Source: an uncultured Subdoligranulum sp. (lineage in GTDB: Bacteria; Bacillota_A; Clostridia; Oscillospirales; Ruminococcaceae). Taken from it: a stretch of DNA of 17,859 nt. Below are positions 1 to 7,036 of this stretch, piece after piece; position 1 is the stretch's first letter, and the number at the start of each line of letters is the position of its first letter. The stretch spans positions 1-17,859 of the forward strand of contig NZ_CALADU010000253.1 of the NCBI RefSeq assembly GCF_937890665.1. The letters are read 5' to 3'. Made by a program: the position numbers and the translations under genes. The notes under the pieces were generated by a model, which was given only the letters and a program-made list of their open reading frames with translations, had not been told where the DNA came from and searched no databases.

Positions 1-766
1 TCTTGCAGGCTTTCGCCGCGTCAATGGGAGAGTGGACCGACTCGTCCAGCATGACTTTCAGGTCCACCTTAGAACGCACAAACCGCATGCCGTCCAGATC
101 CCAGCTGGGCAGGCACTGCTCCACGGCTTCCACGCCCACCTGTTCAAAGGCTTTCAGGGTACGCACCGCATCGCTGACCGTGTAGCCCTGATTTGCGTCC
201 ACACGCAGACGGATGTTGGGACCCACAGCCTGACGGATCAGGGTCAGTGCCTGAATATCCTCTGCCGGGTTGATGCCGGCTTTGATTTTCAGGATGGTGA
301 AACCGTCCTTCTCCACCCGTTCCCGGGCTTCGGCGGCCATGGCTTCCGGCGTGTCGATGCCCACCGTCATGTCGGTAACGATCTGGTTCACGTTGCCGCC
401 CAACACTTTGTACAGGGGCTGACCCATCAGCTTGCCCTTGATATCGTACAGGGCAATGTCCACCGCGGCCTTGGCCGAAGTGTTGCCCGCCAGCAGTCGG
501 TCCATCATACCATGGACGCCCTCAATATCCAGCGGGTCCATGCCGATCAGCCCGGTGCGGAACAGCTTCAGCGCTTCCAAAACGGTGGCAGTGCTCTCGC
601 CGGTCACCGGCTCAAAGGGCGCGGCCTCACCGATGCCCCACAGGCCTTCGTCGGTGGTGATCTTCACCAGCACGTTCACCGAATGGTCCTGTACCGCAAA
701 GGCAATACGGAAAGGCTTTTTCATGGGGATGCGAATGGTTTCCACCTTAACATCTGTAATTTTCAT
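1..766 (-). CDS. Enolase-superfamily (MLE subgroup) epimerase/cycloisomerase, C-terminus cut by window edge
   Basis: The first 255 residues are present, and roughly 110 C-terminal residues lie outside the window. The N-terminal capping domain (about 1-125) opens MKITDVKVETIRIPMKKPF, and the TIM barrel follows. Visible catalytic features are the KxK motif (K160, K162 in LKIKAG) and three metal ligands: D190 (RVDANQGY), E216 (VEQ) and D241 (MLDES). This pattern marks the muconate-lactonizing subgroup, whose members abstract an alpha-proton next to a carboxylate using Mg2+. Dipeptide epimerase (L-Ala-D/L-Glu type), muconate cycloisomerase and N-succinylamino acid racemase/OSBS are all possible. 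The specificity-determining C-terminal residues are missing, so I do not choose. The start ATG (764-766) has an AGGAGG site just upstream. The gene is divergent from the XRE-cupin regulator, which probably controls it. Confidence 0.88.
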   Translation of the reverse strand, partial: MKITDVKVETIRIPMKKPFRIAFAVQDHSVNVLVKITTDEGLWGIGEAAPFEPVTGESTATVLEALKLFRTGLIGMDPLDIEGVHGMMDRLLAGNTSAKAAVDIALYDIKGKLMGQPLYKVLGGNVNQIVTDMTVGIDTPEAMAAEARERVEKDGFTILKIKAGINPAEDIQALTLIRQAVGPNIRLRVDANQGYTVSDAVRTLKAFEQVGVEAVEQCLPSWDLDGMRFVRSKVDLKVMLDESVHSPIDAAKACK

Positions 767-782
767 GGGATGCCTCCTGCAC

Positions 783-806
783 AGTAAAATTTTATACAAT
801 TTTACT
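783..806. promoter_or_regulatory. Perfect inverted repeat over the -10 region (candidate operator)
   Basis: AGTAAAATT (783-791) and AATTTTACT (798-806) form perfect 9-bp arms around a 6-bp spacer. The repeat covers the -10 and predicted start of the leftward promoter. The 14-mer AGTAAAATTTTATA (783-796) recurs exactly at 896-909, 113 bp away in the same intergenic region. Binding by the adjacent XRE-cupin regulator is inferred. Confidence 0.5.
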
Positions 807-827
807 ATTTCTAAAAATCATCGTCAA
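799..827 (-). promoter_or_regulatory. Promoter of the enolase-superfamily gene
   Basis: On the minus strand a TTGACG -35 box (822-827) lies 17 bp from a TAAAAT -10 box (799-804). Transcription would start near 792, about 25 bases before the ATG. The -10 lies inside a perfect inverted repeat, so a repressor there would block initiation. Confidence 0.65.
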
Positions 828-932
828 GTGTTTTCGGTTTTTTCACTTTTTTGAATAATTTTGGAGGAATTGGTGGGGATATGTTTGATTTTTGGAGTAA
901 AATTTTATAAATAGCAAAAAAATCCTCACTTA

Positions 933-961
933 TTTACGCACAGGCTGTTTTATGATATACT
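933..961 (+). promoter_or_regulatory. Promoter of the XRE-cupin regulator
   Basis: A TTTACG -35 box (933-938) and a TATACT -10 box (956-961) are separated by 17 bp. The start would fall near 968, giving a leader of about 30 nt that includes an AGGAGG site (987-992). Confidence 0.6.
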
Positions 962-980
962 GTAAACGAAATCTTTACAG
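960..980. promoter_or_regulatory. Perfect inverted repeat at the regulator's transcription start (candidate autoregulatory operator)
   Basis: CTGTAAA (960-966) and TTTACAG (974-980) are perfect 7-bp arms with a 7-bp spacer. The repeat begins at the end of the -10 box and covers the predicted start site. The GTAAA/TTTAC half-sites resemble those of the 783-806 repeat, though the spacing differs. Autoregulation by the downstream regulator is an inference. Confidence 0.45.
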
Positions 981-996
981 AAAAGCAGGAGGTCCT

Positions 997-1587
997 ATGC
1001 TGGGCGAACAGGTACGAAATATTCGGAAAAAGCGGGGCATCACTCTCAAGGAACTGGCCGAAAAGACCGGCCTGTCCATCGGGTATATCTCCCAGATTGA
1101 GCGCAACCTCACCGACCCGTCCCTGTCCACCCTGCGCAAACTCAGCGCCGCCCTGGACATACCCACCTATCTGTTTATGGGGGGCGAGAGCAGTACCGGC
1201 CTGACGACCCGTCAGGCGGACGTGATGATCCTTTCCCAGCCCAACTCCAATATACGGTATCATCTGCTCACCCCCATGCCCAACGGGGATTTTGTGCCCC
1301 AGTCGTTGGTCATACGCTTTGAACTGGAACCCCACTGCAAGGACGGCGACCTGCCGGTGATCCATCCCAGTGAGGAAATCCTGCTGTTGGAACAGGGGCG
1401 GCTGGATGTACTGGTGGAGTCCGAGACCATCCGCCTGAACGCCGGAGACACCACGGTGGTGCAGTCCAACCTGCCCCACATCGTTTCCAACCCCGGGGAT
1501 ACCACAGCGGTGGGGCTGGCGGTGTTCACCCCTGCCATTTGGTTCCCCAACAACCGGCGCAGCTTTAACCGCGGTGGCGAAACCTAA
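997..1587 (+). CDS. XRE-family transcriptional regulator with C-terminal cupin domain
   Basis: This 196-aa protein has an N-terminal helix-turn-helix (about residues 6-60; LGEQVRNIRKKRGITLKELA, then SIGYISQIERNLTDPSLSTL) and a cupin_2 barrel at about 104-176 (HPSEEILLLEQGRLDVLV, then AGDTTVVQSNLPHIVSNPGD). Proteins of this type are small-molecule-responsive DNA-binding regulators of catabolic or uptake genes, with the cupin taken to bind the effector. I chose ATG 997 because AGGAGG lies at 987-992. An in-frame ATG at 952 is upstream of the predicted transcription start and can be excluded. Because it is divergent from the enolase-superfamily gene and inverted repeats cover both promoters, it probably controls that gene and itself. 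The effector is unknown. A strong terminator follows the gene. Confidence 0.9.
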   Translation: MLGEQVRNIRKKRGITLKELAEKTGLSIGYISQIERNLTDPSLSTLRKLSAALDIPTYLFMGGESSTGLTTRQADVMILSQPNSNIRYHLLTPMPNGDFVPQSLVIRFELEPHCKDGDLPVIHPSEEILLLEQGRLDVLVESETIRLNAGDTTVVQSNLPHIVSNPGDTTAVGLAVFTPAIWFPNNRRSFNRGGET

Positions 1588-1611
1588 CTCTTCGCATAGG
1601 AACACCAAAAA

Positions 1612-1637
1612 GAAGTACAGCCGATTGCCTGTACTTC
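1612..1637. other. Hairpin downstream of the XRE-cupin gene
   Basis: GAAGTACAG (1612-1620) and CTGTACTTC (1629-1637) form a perfect 9-bp stem with an 8-nt loop. No T-run follows directly. It precedes the stronger terminator at 1647 and may assist termination or protect the 3' end. Confidence 0.4.
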
Positions 1638-1646
1638 AGACTGTTA

Positions 1647-1674
1647 AAAAAGGTCGCCGAAAGGTGGCCTTTTT
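1647..1674 (+). terminator. Rho-independent terminator of the XRE-cupin gene
   Basis: AAAAAGGTCGCC (1647-1658) pairs with GGTGGCCTTTTT (1663-1674) over 12 bp, including two G-U pairs, around a stable GAAA tetraloop (1659-1662). The T-run sits in the 3' arm. A-runs on the other side make it potentially bidirectional. Confidence 0.85.
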
Positions 1675-1777
1675 CTCGTAAACGGGAAGAAAATGAGATC
1701 CATCGTGCAAGGTAATAAAAAATGCCGGTGAAGAACGCCGGAAAACGGAGATAACTGGAATTTGTAAGTTTGGATAA

Positions 1778-1990
1778 AATTACAAAAGCCGGGGCTATCT
1801 TTGCAAAAGCCGTCCCATCAGAGGGATGTGCACCGAGAACTCCAAATGCGAGAAAACAGTGCTGCGTCATATCTGGCAGGGTTCTGTGGAGCAGCGGGCA
1901 TCCACCGCCTGCATCCCGTAGCGTTGCAGCCGCTCTTCCCCTATGGATGTTCGCCGGGAGTTCGTGTTCCGTTTCTTCGGATCTCTTTCG
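1778..1990 (+). pseudogene. Decayed C-terminal remnant of an IS1182-type transposase
   Basis: Reading the frame from 1778 gives NYKSRGYLCKSRPIRGMC and then TENSKCEKTVLRHIWQ. I recognise this as the Cys-rich segment followed by the C-terminal part of IS1182/DDE transposases, where YKS..., CxxCP.R..C and K.V.RHIW..Y.E are typical. One cysteine has become arginine (CKSRP). The frame hits a TAG at 1919-1921. Beyond it a fragment RREFVFRFFG (from 1952) resembles the eroded RKETIERVFADAKEKHG region that carries the catalytic Glu. No start codon, upstream DDE residues or clear terminal repeats are visible. The family call rests on remembered motifs only. Confidence 0.5.
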
Positions 1991-2394
1991 ATACATGGCG
2001 GCGGCTTTTGTGGGGCGATTTTGCAATCTTCGTCAAGCTCTTTCTGGCGTAAATTCCCGCCTCTATAACGATTCTGTCCGATAATGTCATTCGACTCATA
2101 GCTCCTGCTTTCCGCAGGAAAGTGACCTTTCTTTATTATAATCCGTTTCTCAGAAGCGAACGTCACCTTTTTCCTCGTTTTCTACCTCTAAAATGTTACC
2201 TTCACTTTTGCAATTTACGTAGTAATTATAACCAAAGAATGTGGGAGTGTGAAAAACGATATACGGAACCGGTTGGGAAGAATGAGAGGTCAATGGCCTC
2301 CGGCTCTGGCTATTCCATGGTTGCCATTCCCATTTAGAATATTTTTTCTTTTAACCATGAACGCCGTTCCCTACTACCTATAGGCACTATTTTT
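1991..2394. other. Gene-poor, AT-richer spacer without recognisable content
   Basis: I see no ORF with a plausible ribosome binding site and protein-like composition on either strand. A small hairpin is present near 2103-2119 (TCCTGC/GCAGGA). The stretch lies between the transposase remnant and the terminator cluster and may be more degraded insertion DNA. Confidence 0.4.
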
Positions 2395-2420
2395 CCAGCA
2401 AAGGGCACCCCCTTTGCTGG
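2395..2420. other. Perfect 11-bp hairpin
   Basis: CCAGCAAAGGG (2395-2405) and CCCTTTGCTGG (2410-2420) form a perfect stem with a 4-nt loop. No T-run follows on either strand, so it is not a classical terminator. It is the first of several stem-loops in 2395-2524. Confidence 0.5.
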
Positions 2421-2435
2421 ACTCGTTCGAATATC

Positions 2436-2480
2436 TGATAGCGTCTATCATTTTTTCGGCATTCTTTATGCCGGCTTTTT
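2436..2480 (+). terminator. Two adjacent terminator-like hairpins on the plus strand
   Basis: TGATAG-CGT-CTATCA (2436-2450) is followed by six Ts (2451-2456). CGGCAT-TCTTT-ATGCCG (2457-2473) is followed by GC and five Ts (2476-2480). Both stems are only 6 bp. No intact plus-strand gene precedes them, so they may shield kdpE from rightward read-through or be relics of a lost gene. Confidence 0.4.
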
Positions 2481-2486
2481 AGTTAG

Positions 2487-2524
2487 AAAAACCGGACAAA
2501 TGCTCTCAGAAAGAGCGGGCTTTT
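2487..2524 (-). terminator. Probable terminator downstream of kdpE
   Basis: Read on the minus strand, a GCTCT/AGAGC hairpin (2502-2516) follows the kdpE stop. It is enclosed by outer arms AAAAGCC and GGTTTTT (2518-2524 with 2487-2493), ending in a T-run. The stem is interrupted, so strength is uncertain, but the position directly after the last kdp gene fits. Confidence 0.45.
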
Positions 2525-3224
2525 ATTCCACCCGCAGCATACGGTACCCCACCCCGATATGGGTTTGTATATACTGGGGCGCGGCAGGGTCTTTCTCGAT
2601 CTTTTTTCGCAACGTGGCCATGAACACCCGCAGGGAAGCGATGTCGTTTTCCCAGCTTCTGCCCCAGATCTGCTGGGTGATATAGGTATGGGTGAGAACC
2701 TTTCCCACATTTTTGGAGAGCAGGCAAAGCAGCTTGTACTCATTGGGCGTCAGGTGCAGTTCCTCTCCGTCCAGAAATGCGCAGCCCGCCGCATAGTCCA
2801 CGGTGAGCTTACCATTCACGAATACCGACTCTGTGCGAAGTTCGCCGTTCTGGGCAAGGGCAAGGCGGCGCTGCGTGGCCCGCAGACGGGCCAGCAGTTC
2901 TTCCACCGAGAAGGGTTTGGTGAGGTAATCATCGGCCCCGGCATCCAGCGCTTCGATTTTATCGCTGTCCTCTGTGCGGGCGCTGAGCACGATAATGGGC
3001 ACCGCAGACCAGGTGCGGATTTTGCGGATGACCTCGATGCCGTCGAAGTCCGGCAGACCCAGATCCAGAAGGATAATCTCCGGGTTGTGGGAGGAGGCTT
3101 CCAGAATGGCGGTTTCCCCTTTTTCTGCCGTCACATATCGGTAGTTATGTGCTTTCAGTGTTGTGCAAATCAAGTTTCGGATGGGCACATCGTCCTCCAC
3201 CACTAAAATCAGCGATTTAGTCAT
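2523..3224 (-). CDS. kdpE: KdpE, OmpR-family response regulator of potassium uptake
   Basis: This 233-aa protein has a receiver domain (1-120) with the acidic pair D11/D12, phospho-acceptor D54 (LLDLGLPD), S81 (VLSA) and K103 (LTKPF). A C-terminal winged-helix domain (about 130-230) follows, with the typical LTPNEYKLLCLL and GVGYRM segments. KdpE is phosphorylated by KdpD and activates kdp transcription when K+ is limiting or turgor changes. Its ATG overlaps the end of kdpD by 8 nt (ATGACTAA), which implies translational coupling. OmpR-type regulators bind direct repeats with about 11-bp period, and such repeats occur upstream of four kdp transcription units here. No feature suggests loss of function. 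Confidence 0.95.
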   Translation of the reverse strand: MTKSLILVVEDDVPIRNLICTTLKAHNYRYVTAEKGETAILEASSHNPEIILLDLGLPDFDGIEVIRKIRTWSAVPIIVLSARTEDSDKIEALDAGADDYLTKPFSVEELLARLRATQRRLALAQNGELRTESVFVNGKLTVDYAAGCAFLDGEELHLTPNEYKLLCLLSKNVGKVLTHTYITQQIWGRSWENDIASLRVFMATLRKKIEKDPAAPQYIQTHIGVGYRMLRVE

Positions 3225-5868
3225 GCAGCTTTACCTCCCCTGCCGGCAGCGTAAAAGTGAACACCGCACCATGCGGAACCGCATCCGATACGGTGATCTC
3301 GCCGCCGTGTGCATCAATAATGGATTTGCACAATGCCAACCCCAACCCCATACTGCGGCGGCTGTCCGCGATTTTGTTGGCGGCACTGTAAAACATTTCA
3401 AAAACATGAGGTTTTGCCGAATCCGGCACGCCGGGCCCGTTATCGGCGATGGATACCACGATAAACCGCCCCTGCTTTTTTAAGTGAATCCTAATCTCGG
3501 AACCCACCGGCGTATATTTGATGGCGTTATCGATGATATTGATGAGCACCTGAATCACCAGTTTCACATCGATTTGTGCCAGCAGATATTCCTGCTCACT
3601 GCTCACCGTAATCTTGTATTCCGAACTTTTGCGGTTGACATGACGCAGCGCCTCGGCCACCACATCTTCCATCAGTTCTGTGGACAGGCGCAAATGCATC
3701 TCCCCGCCGTTCAGCCGGCTTACCGAGAGAAGATTTTCCACCAGATTGATCAGCCAGATGGAGTCGTCGTAAATATCGGTATAGATCTGCTTCTTGGTTT
3801 CCTCGTCGAAGAGAGCGCCGTTGGCGATCAGGTTGCCGGCGTTGCCCGAGATGGATGTAAGGGGCGTACGCAAATCATGGGAGATGGAGCGCAGCAGATT
3901 GGCGCGGAGCTGTTCGTTCTTGGCCAGAACGGCAGCGGCTTCCTTTTCTTCGGCGTTGCGTTTGCTGTCCAGCGCCAGACCGCATTCCCCCAAAACGGAA
4001 AGAAGGATGCTGTTGTCAAAGGCATCCATAGCCTTTTTCTGGGCATCGATTCCCAAAACTGCGTAGACCCTTTCCCCCATGCGCACCGAGAAGTATACAC
4101 AACAGGCATTCTCAAAGGTTCCGGTTCCGTACCCAGCGCGGCGGTTGTTTTTCCACACCCATTCCGCCACGTTTCGTTCCTGCTCGCTCTCATACGGGGG
4201 ACACTGTTGCTCTGTCGGAACGACTTTATCCACAAAGAGCTGCGGCCCTGTCAAGGCCCCATCCTGTACCGTATACACCACCACATTTCGCCGGAACAGC
4301 TTCACGATCTGTTCGGCTGTGACCGTCAGAATCTGTTCCTTGCTTATGCCTTTTTGCAAATTCTGGTTGGTTTCAAACAGAAGCTTTGCGCGCCAAGCCA
4401 CCTGCGCGGAATGTTGCGCGTGGGATTTCAGTTTTGCCGCCAGCGAACCGGTAATTAAGGCTGCTACAAACATAACCAAAAAAGTCACCGGATATTCGCT
4501 GTCGTAAGCATGGAGGGAATACCGCGGTTCCGTAAAGAAAAAATTGAAAATCAGCACACTGGCCGCAGACCCCAGAAAGCTGCAAAAGGAACTTTGCGTT
4601 ACGACCGAAATAATCATGACGCTGAGCAGATATACCGTGATAATATTGGCTTCGCTAAAACCAAGCTCATAAAATCCCAATCCAACCAGCGTAGCCGCCA
4701 ACAACAGCAAAAAACTTTTCAGAAAATCCCGTAGCGGCACCGGCGTCAGCCGGATGAGCTTTTTTCTGGCCACGGCCAGACTGTGCTCCATGCCATTGTC
4801 GGGAATGATATGGATATCCACTTCCGGTGCAAGCTCAATCAACCGTTCCGTGAGGGTCGGCTTGTGCAGCAGCACTTTCTGGGACACTTCGCTGCGCCCC
4901 ATCACGATTTTACTGACACCGGATGCCCTAGCAAACTCCGCAATCAAAACCGGGATATCATCGCCATAAACCGTTTCCACGGTCGCCCCCAGATGTTCCG
5001 CCAGATGGAGGTTGCGGCGCAGGCTTTCCTTATCCTGCGGCGACATGTACTGGAAGGCTTTCGTTTCCACAAACAACGCTGTAAAGGAACCACGAAAGGC
5101 GCCAGCCATTTTCGCCGCGGTGCGTATGATCTTGGCGTTGGAGGGCGCGCCGGACAGGCATACCAAAATATGTTCTTGCGTGTGATAGGGCGAACGCTCT
5201 TTTTGCCGCAGCCTGAAAGAGACCCTATCCGCACAGCGGCGCATGCCCAGTTCCCGCAGAGCGCCGATCTGGTTTTGCGTCAATTCTGGGCAAGCCGTTC
5301 CGCGTGTTTTTTGCTCTAAACGCCATTGCAGATCTTGCGGCTCCAGATCCACAAATTCCACCTTTTCTGCGTCATCAAAAACATCATCGGGGACACGGGC
5401 CAGTTGAATTTCTCCCAGAATTTCGTTGGTCGCATCCTGCATACTTTCCAGACTAACTATGTCGATGGTGGTATAGACATGAATGCCCGCATTCAGTAGT
5501 TCCTGTATATCTTGATACCGGTTTTTGTGGCGCGCATCCCCTGCATTGCAATGAGCCAGGTTATCCAGCACCAGCAGCTCCGGCTTTCTTTGTAGCGCCG
5601 TATCCAAGTCAAACTCGCAGGATATTGGTCCACCGCTGCCGCACTGCATCACGGGCAGACACTCAAATTTCTGCCGAAACGCCGCAGTTTCTGGCCAGAG
5701 TTCCGGTTCTGCGCAGGCCAGCACCACATCCGTACCGCACTGTATGGCTCTTTGTGCTGTCTGTAACATTCTGTATGTCTTTCCACAACCAGATGCATAC
5801 CCCGCAAAAATAGTCAGGGTACCCAAACGCGTATGCGCAATGTTTTTTTGCGTACCCGTTGTTTCCAT
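3217..5868 (-). CDS. kdpD: KdpD, full-length sensor histidine kinase with diverged N-terminal KdpD domain
   Basis: The protein has 883 aa, the usual KdpD length. The N-terminal KdpD domain (about 15-220) keeps the P-loop-like GYASGCGKT (23-31), but the usual DELAH is DNLAH (102-106) and the usual NVQHLES is DIVSLES. A Usp domain (about 232-357), four membrane segments (about 383-480, DUF4118) and a GAF-like region (about 495-640) follow. The kinase core is intact: H664 (SISHDLRTPL), N-box with N781 (NIIDNAIKYT), G1 (DNGPG, 809-813) and G2 (GLGLAL, 841-846). It autophosphorylates on H664, passes phosphate to KdpE and can act as a phosphatase. ATG 5868 has a GGGGAGG site 5' of it. The gap to the upstream gene holds a candidate KdpE box and a -10. 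Confidence 0.95.
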   Translation of the reverse strand: METTGTQKNIAHTRLGTLTIFAGYASGCGKTYRMLQTAQRAIQCGTDVVLACAEPELWPETAAFRQKFECLPVMQCGSGGPISCEFDLDTALQRKPELLVLDNLAHCNAGDARHKNRYQDIQELLNAGIHVYTTIDIVSLESMQDATNEILGEIQLARVPDDVFDDAEKVEFVDLEPQDLQWRLEQKTRGTACPELTQNQIGALRELGMRRCADRVSFRLRQKERSPYHTQEHILVCLSGAPSNAKIIRTAAKMAGAFRGSFTALFVETKAFQYMSPQDKESLRRNLHLAEHLGATVETVYGDDIPVLIAEFARASGVSKIVMGRSEVSQKVLLHKPTLTERLIELAPEVDIHIIPDNGMEHSLAVARKKLIRLTPVPLRDFLKSFLLLLAATLVGLGFYELGFSEANIITVYLLSVMIISVVTQSSFCSFLGSAASVLIFNFFFTEPRYSLHAYDSEYPVTFLVMFVAALITGSLAAKLKSHAQHSAQVAWRAKLLFETNQNLQKGISKEQILTVTAEQIVKLFRRNVVVYTVQDGALTGPQLFVDKVVPTEQQCPPYESEQERNVAEWVWKNNRRAGYGTGTFENACCVYFSVRMGERVYAVLGIDAQKKAMDAFDNSILLSVLGECGLALDSKRNAEEKEAAAVLAKNEQLRANLLRSISHDLRTPLTSISGNAGNLIANGALFDEETKKQIYTDIYDDSIWLINLVENLLSVSRLNGGEMHLRLSTELMEDVVAEALRHVNRKSSEYKITVSSEQEYLLAQIDVKLVIQVLINIIDNAIKYTPVGSEIRIHLKKQGRFIVVSIADNGPGVPDSAKPHVFEMFYSAANKIADSRRSMGLGLALCKSIIDAHGGEITVSDAVPHGAVFTFTLPAGEVKLHD

Positions 5869-5926
5869 TTCACTTTACCTCCCCTTGAAGCTAATCCTTA
5901 CAGCTAGACTTCAAAAGCTCCTTTGT

Positions 5927-5991
5927 ATCATACCTGCATCTTACCAAAAGAGTGTATAAGCATTCCGCAAAGCGCATAAAGATTGCATTAA
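5927..5991 (-). promoter_or_regulatory. Candidate kdpDE promoter with KdpE-like box
   Basis: On the minus strand the box TTAATGCAATCTTTAT (5976-5991) is a TTAAT-N6-TTTAT direct repeat. It overlaps the stop codon of the preceding small gene. A TATGAT -10 hexamer lies at 5927-5932, with 43 bp between. No good -35 is visible, as expected for an activated promoter. The leader to the kdpD ATG would be about 50 nt. This would let kdpDE be induced separately from the upstream gene. Confidence 0.45.
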
Positions 5992-6179
5992 ATTGCTGAA
6001 AAAAGGATATACGGCATGGTAAGGACGCAAGCACATACTCCCACTGCCAACAGTGTCAGCAACGGCGCTACCACAACCAGCAAAAAGAATCCCAGCAGTT
6101 GATGGTGCAGAATCAACCGCTCTGTACTGGTATCAAATTGATTTTCCATCCGGGAGAAAATCTCCTTTATCGTAGACAT
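5988..6179 (-). CDS. Small membrane protein between kdpC and kdpD (kdpX position)
   Basis: The 63-aa protein has a charged N-terminus (MSTIKEIFSRMENQFDTSTE) and a hydrophobic stretch from about 28 to 60 (LLGFFLLVVVAPLL, then TLLAVGVCACVLTMPYILF). The stretch is long enough for two short helices or a hairpin. ATG 6179 is chosen because AAGGAGGGG (6186-6194) is directly upstream; an in-frame TTG at 6245 lacks such a site. I recall a small gene of unknown function, kdpX, in the same place in Clostridium acetobutylicum (kdpZYABCXDE). I have not compared the sequences, so only position supports equivalence. It may modulate KdpD or the pump. It has its own predicted promoter and KdpE-like box and is cut off from kdpC by a terminator. 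Confidence 0.75.
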   Translation of the reverse strand: MSTIKEIFSRMENQFDTSTERLILHHQLLGFFLLVVVAPLLTLLAVGVCACVLTMPYILFSAI

Positions 6180-6206
6180 ATCCGTCCCCTCCTTGTGTAC
6201 CACCAT

Positions 6207-6268
6207 GATATATCTTTCGGACTTAAACCGGTAAAAAGAATGCAATACTCAAATTAAGAAACAGTTAA
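6207..6268 (-). promoter_or_regulatory. Candidate promoter of the kdpX-position gene with KdpE-like box
   Basis: On the minus strand a TTTACC -35 (6230-6235) is 17 bp from a TATATC -10 (6207-6212). Upstream is TTAACTGTTTCTTAAT (6253-6268), a TTAAC-N6-TTAAT direct repeat, with 40 bp between box and -10. The predicted start near 6200 leaves the ribosome binding site intact. The promoter lies just downstream of the kdpC terminator, so it would restart transcription. Confidence 0.5.
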
Positions 6269-6273
6269 TTCCT

Positions 6274-6320
6274 AAAAAGCACAGCCCACAACCTGTTACA
6301 GCAGGTTGTGGGCTGTGCTT
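6274..6320 (-). terminator. Strong terminator after kdpC
   Basis: A perfect 19-bp inverted repeat (6277-6295 with 6302-6320; arms begin AAGCACAGCCCACAACC) encloses a 6-nt loop. On the minus strand it runs into TTTTT (6274-6278). It should end or sharply reduce transcription after kdpFABC, leaving the downstream regulators as a separate unit. Confidence 0.88.
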
Positions 6321-6354
6321 CTTAACGTTGTACCGTATTTAAGACGTAGGTCTC

Positions 6355-7023
6355 TTATTTGCCATCTTCTGTCAAAATCCCCATGGCCCGAGCGATTTCC
6401 ACATTGACGCCCAACACATTGACCGTCTGTTCCCCAAAAATTCCCAGCAGTTTGCCCTGCGTATTCTCTGCCACAATCTGCGTCAGTTCTTCTTCACGCA
6501 GGCCGGTGGCTTTGGCAAGGGCCGGAATCTGAATAGCCGCCGCTTCAGGGGAGATGTGTGGATCAAGGCCGGAGCCGGATGCCGTCATCAGGTCCGCGGG
6601 CACCTCTTCCCGAGAGATCCCCGGGTTGGCCGCGAGGAATGCTTCCATGTCCGCCTCTACCCGTTCCGCCAACGCCGGATTGGAAGGCGCATAATTGCTG
6701 GAACCGGACGCCAGCCCGCCAAATTCCGTACCGTCGCTGTAATAGCGGTTGCCGTTTGCATCCTCTGTATAGGTATTATAATGATAAGCTGACGGGCGGC
6801 CCTTCATAAAACAGTCTTTGGTAAATTCCTGACCTACATGCGTAGCGCCCACCACAGCGCCATCTACCTCTACCAGACTGCCTGCGGCCTGCCACGGAAA
6901 CACCACCGACGAAATGCCGGTCAGCACCACAGGGAAGGCAAACCCGCACAAAAACAGCAGAATCAGCGTTACAGACACAGCCTGACGCACACCGCTCCAA
7001 AAGCATTTTTGGGATGCATTCAT
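6355..7023 (-). CDS. kdpC: KdpC, K+-transporting ATPase subunit C
   Basis: This 222-aa protein has one N-terminal membrane helix (about 14-42), a short basic N-terminus and an extracytoplasmic domain. Family marks are GSLVEVDG (49-56), GRPSAYHY (75-82) and TASGSGLDPHISPEAA (147-162). KdpC stabilises the KdpA-KdpB complex and raises ATP affinity. It is about 30 residues longer than E. coli KdpC, with an insertion around 84-108 (YTEDANGNRYYSDG and following). The ATG follows a GGAGGAG site and begins 13 nt after the kdpB stop, so it is cotranscribed with kdpB. A strong terminator follows. Confidence 0.95.
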   Translation of the reverse strand: MNASQKCFWSGVRQAVSVTLILLFLCGFAFPVVLTGISSVVFPWQAAGSLVEVDGAVVGATHVGQEFTKDCFMKGRPSAYHYNTYTEDANGNRYYSDGTEFGGLASGSSNYAPSNPALAERVEADMEAFLAANPGISREEVPADLMTASGSGLDPHISPEAAAIQIPALAKATGLREEELTQIVAENTQGKLLGIFGEQTVNVLGVNVEIARAMGILTEDGK

Positions 7024-7036
7024 TGCAAACTCCTCC

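Noticed and set aside
32..787. 251-aa plus-strand open frame over the epimerase
   Set aside because: The minus-strand reading has an AGGAGG start and all enolase-superfamily residues; the plus-strand frame has low-information His/Gln-rich sequence.
934..1608. 224-aa minus-strand open frame over the XRE-cupin gene
   Set aside because: It is antisense to a gene with clear HTH and cupin domains, and it runs across that gene's promoter.
1867..2166. 99-aa minus-strand frame with a GTG start in the gene-free gap
   Set aside because: No ribosome binding site or recognised domain, and it overlaps plus-strand sequence better explained as a transposase remnant.
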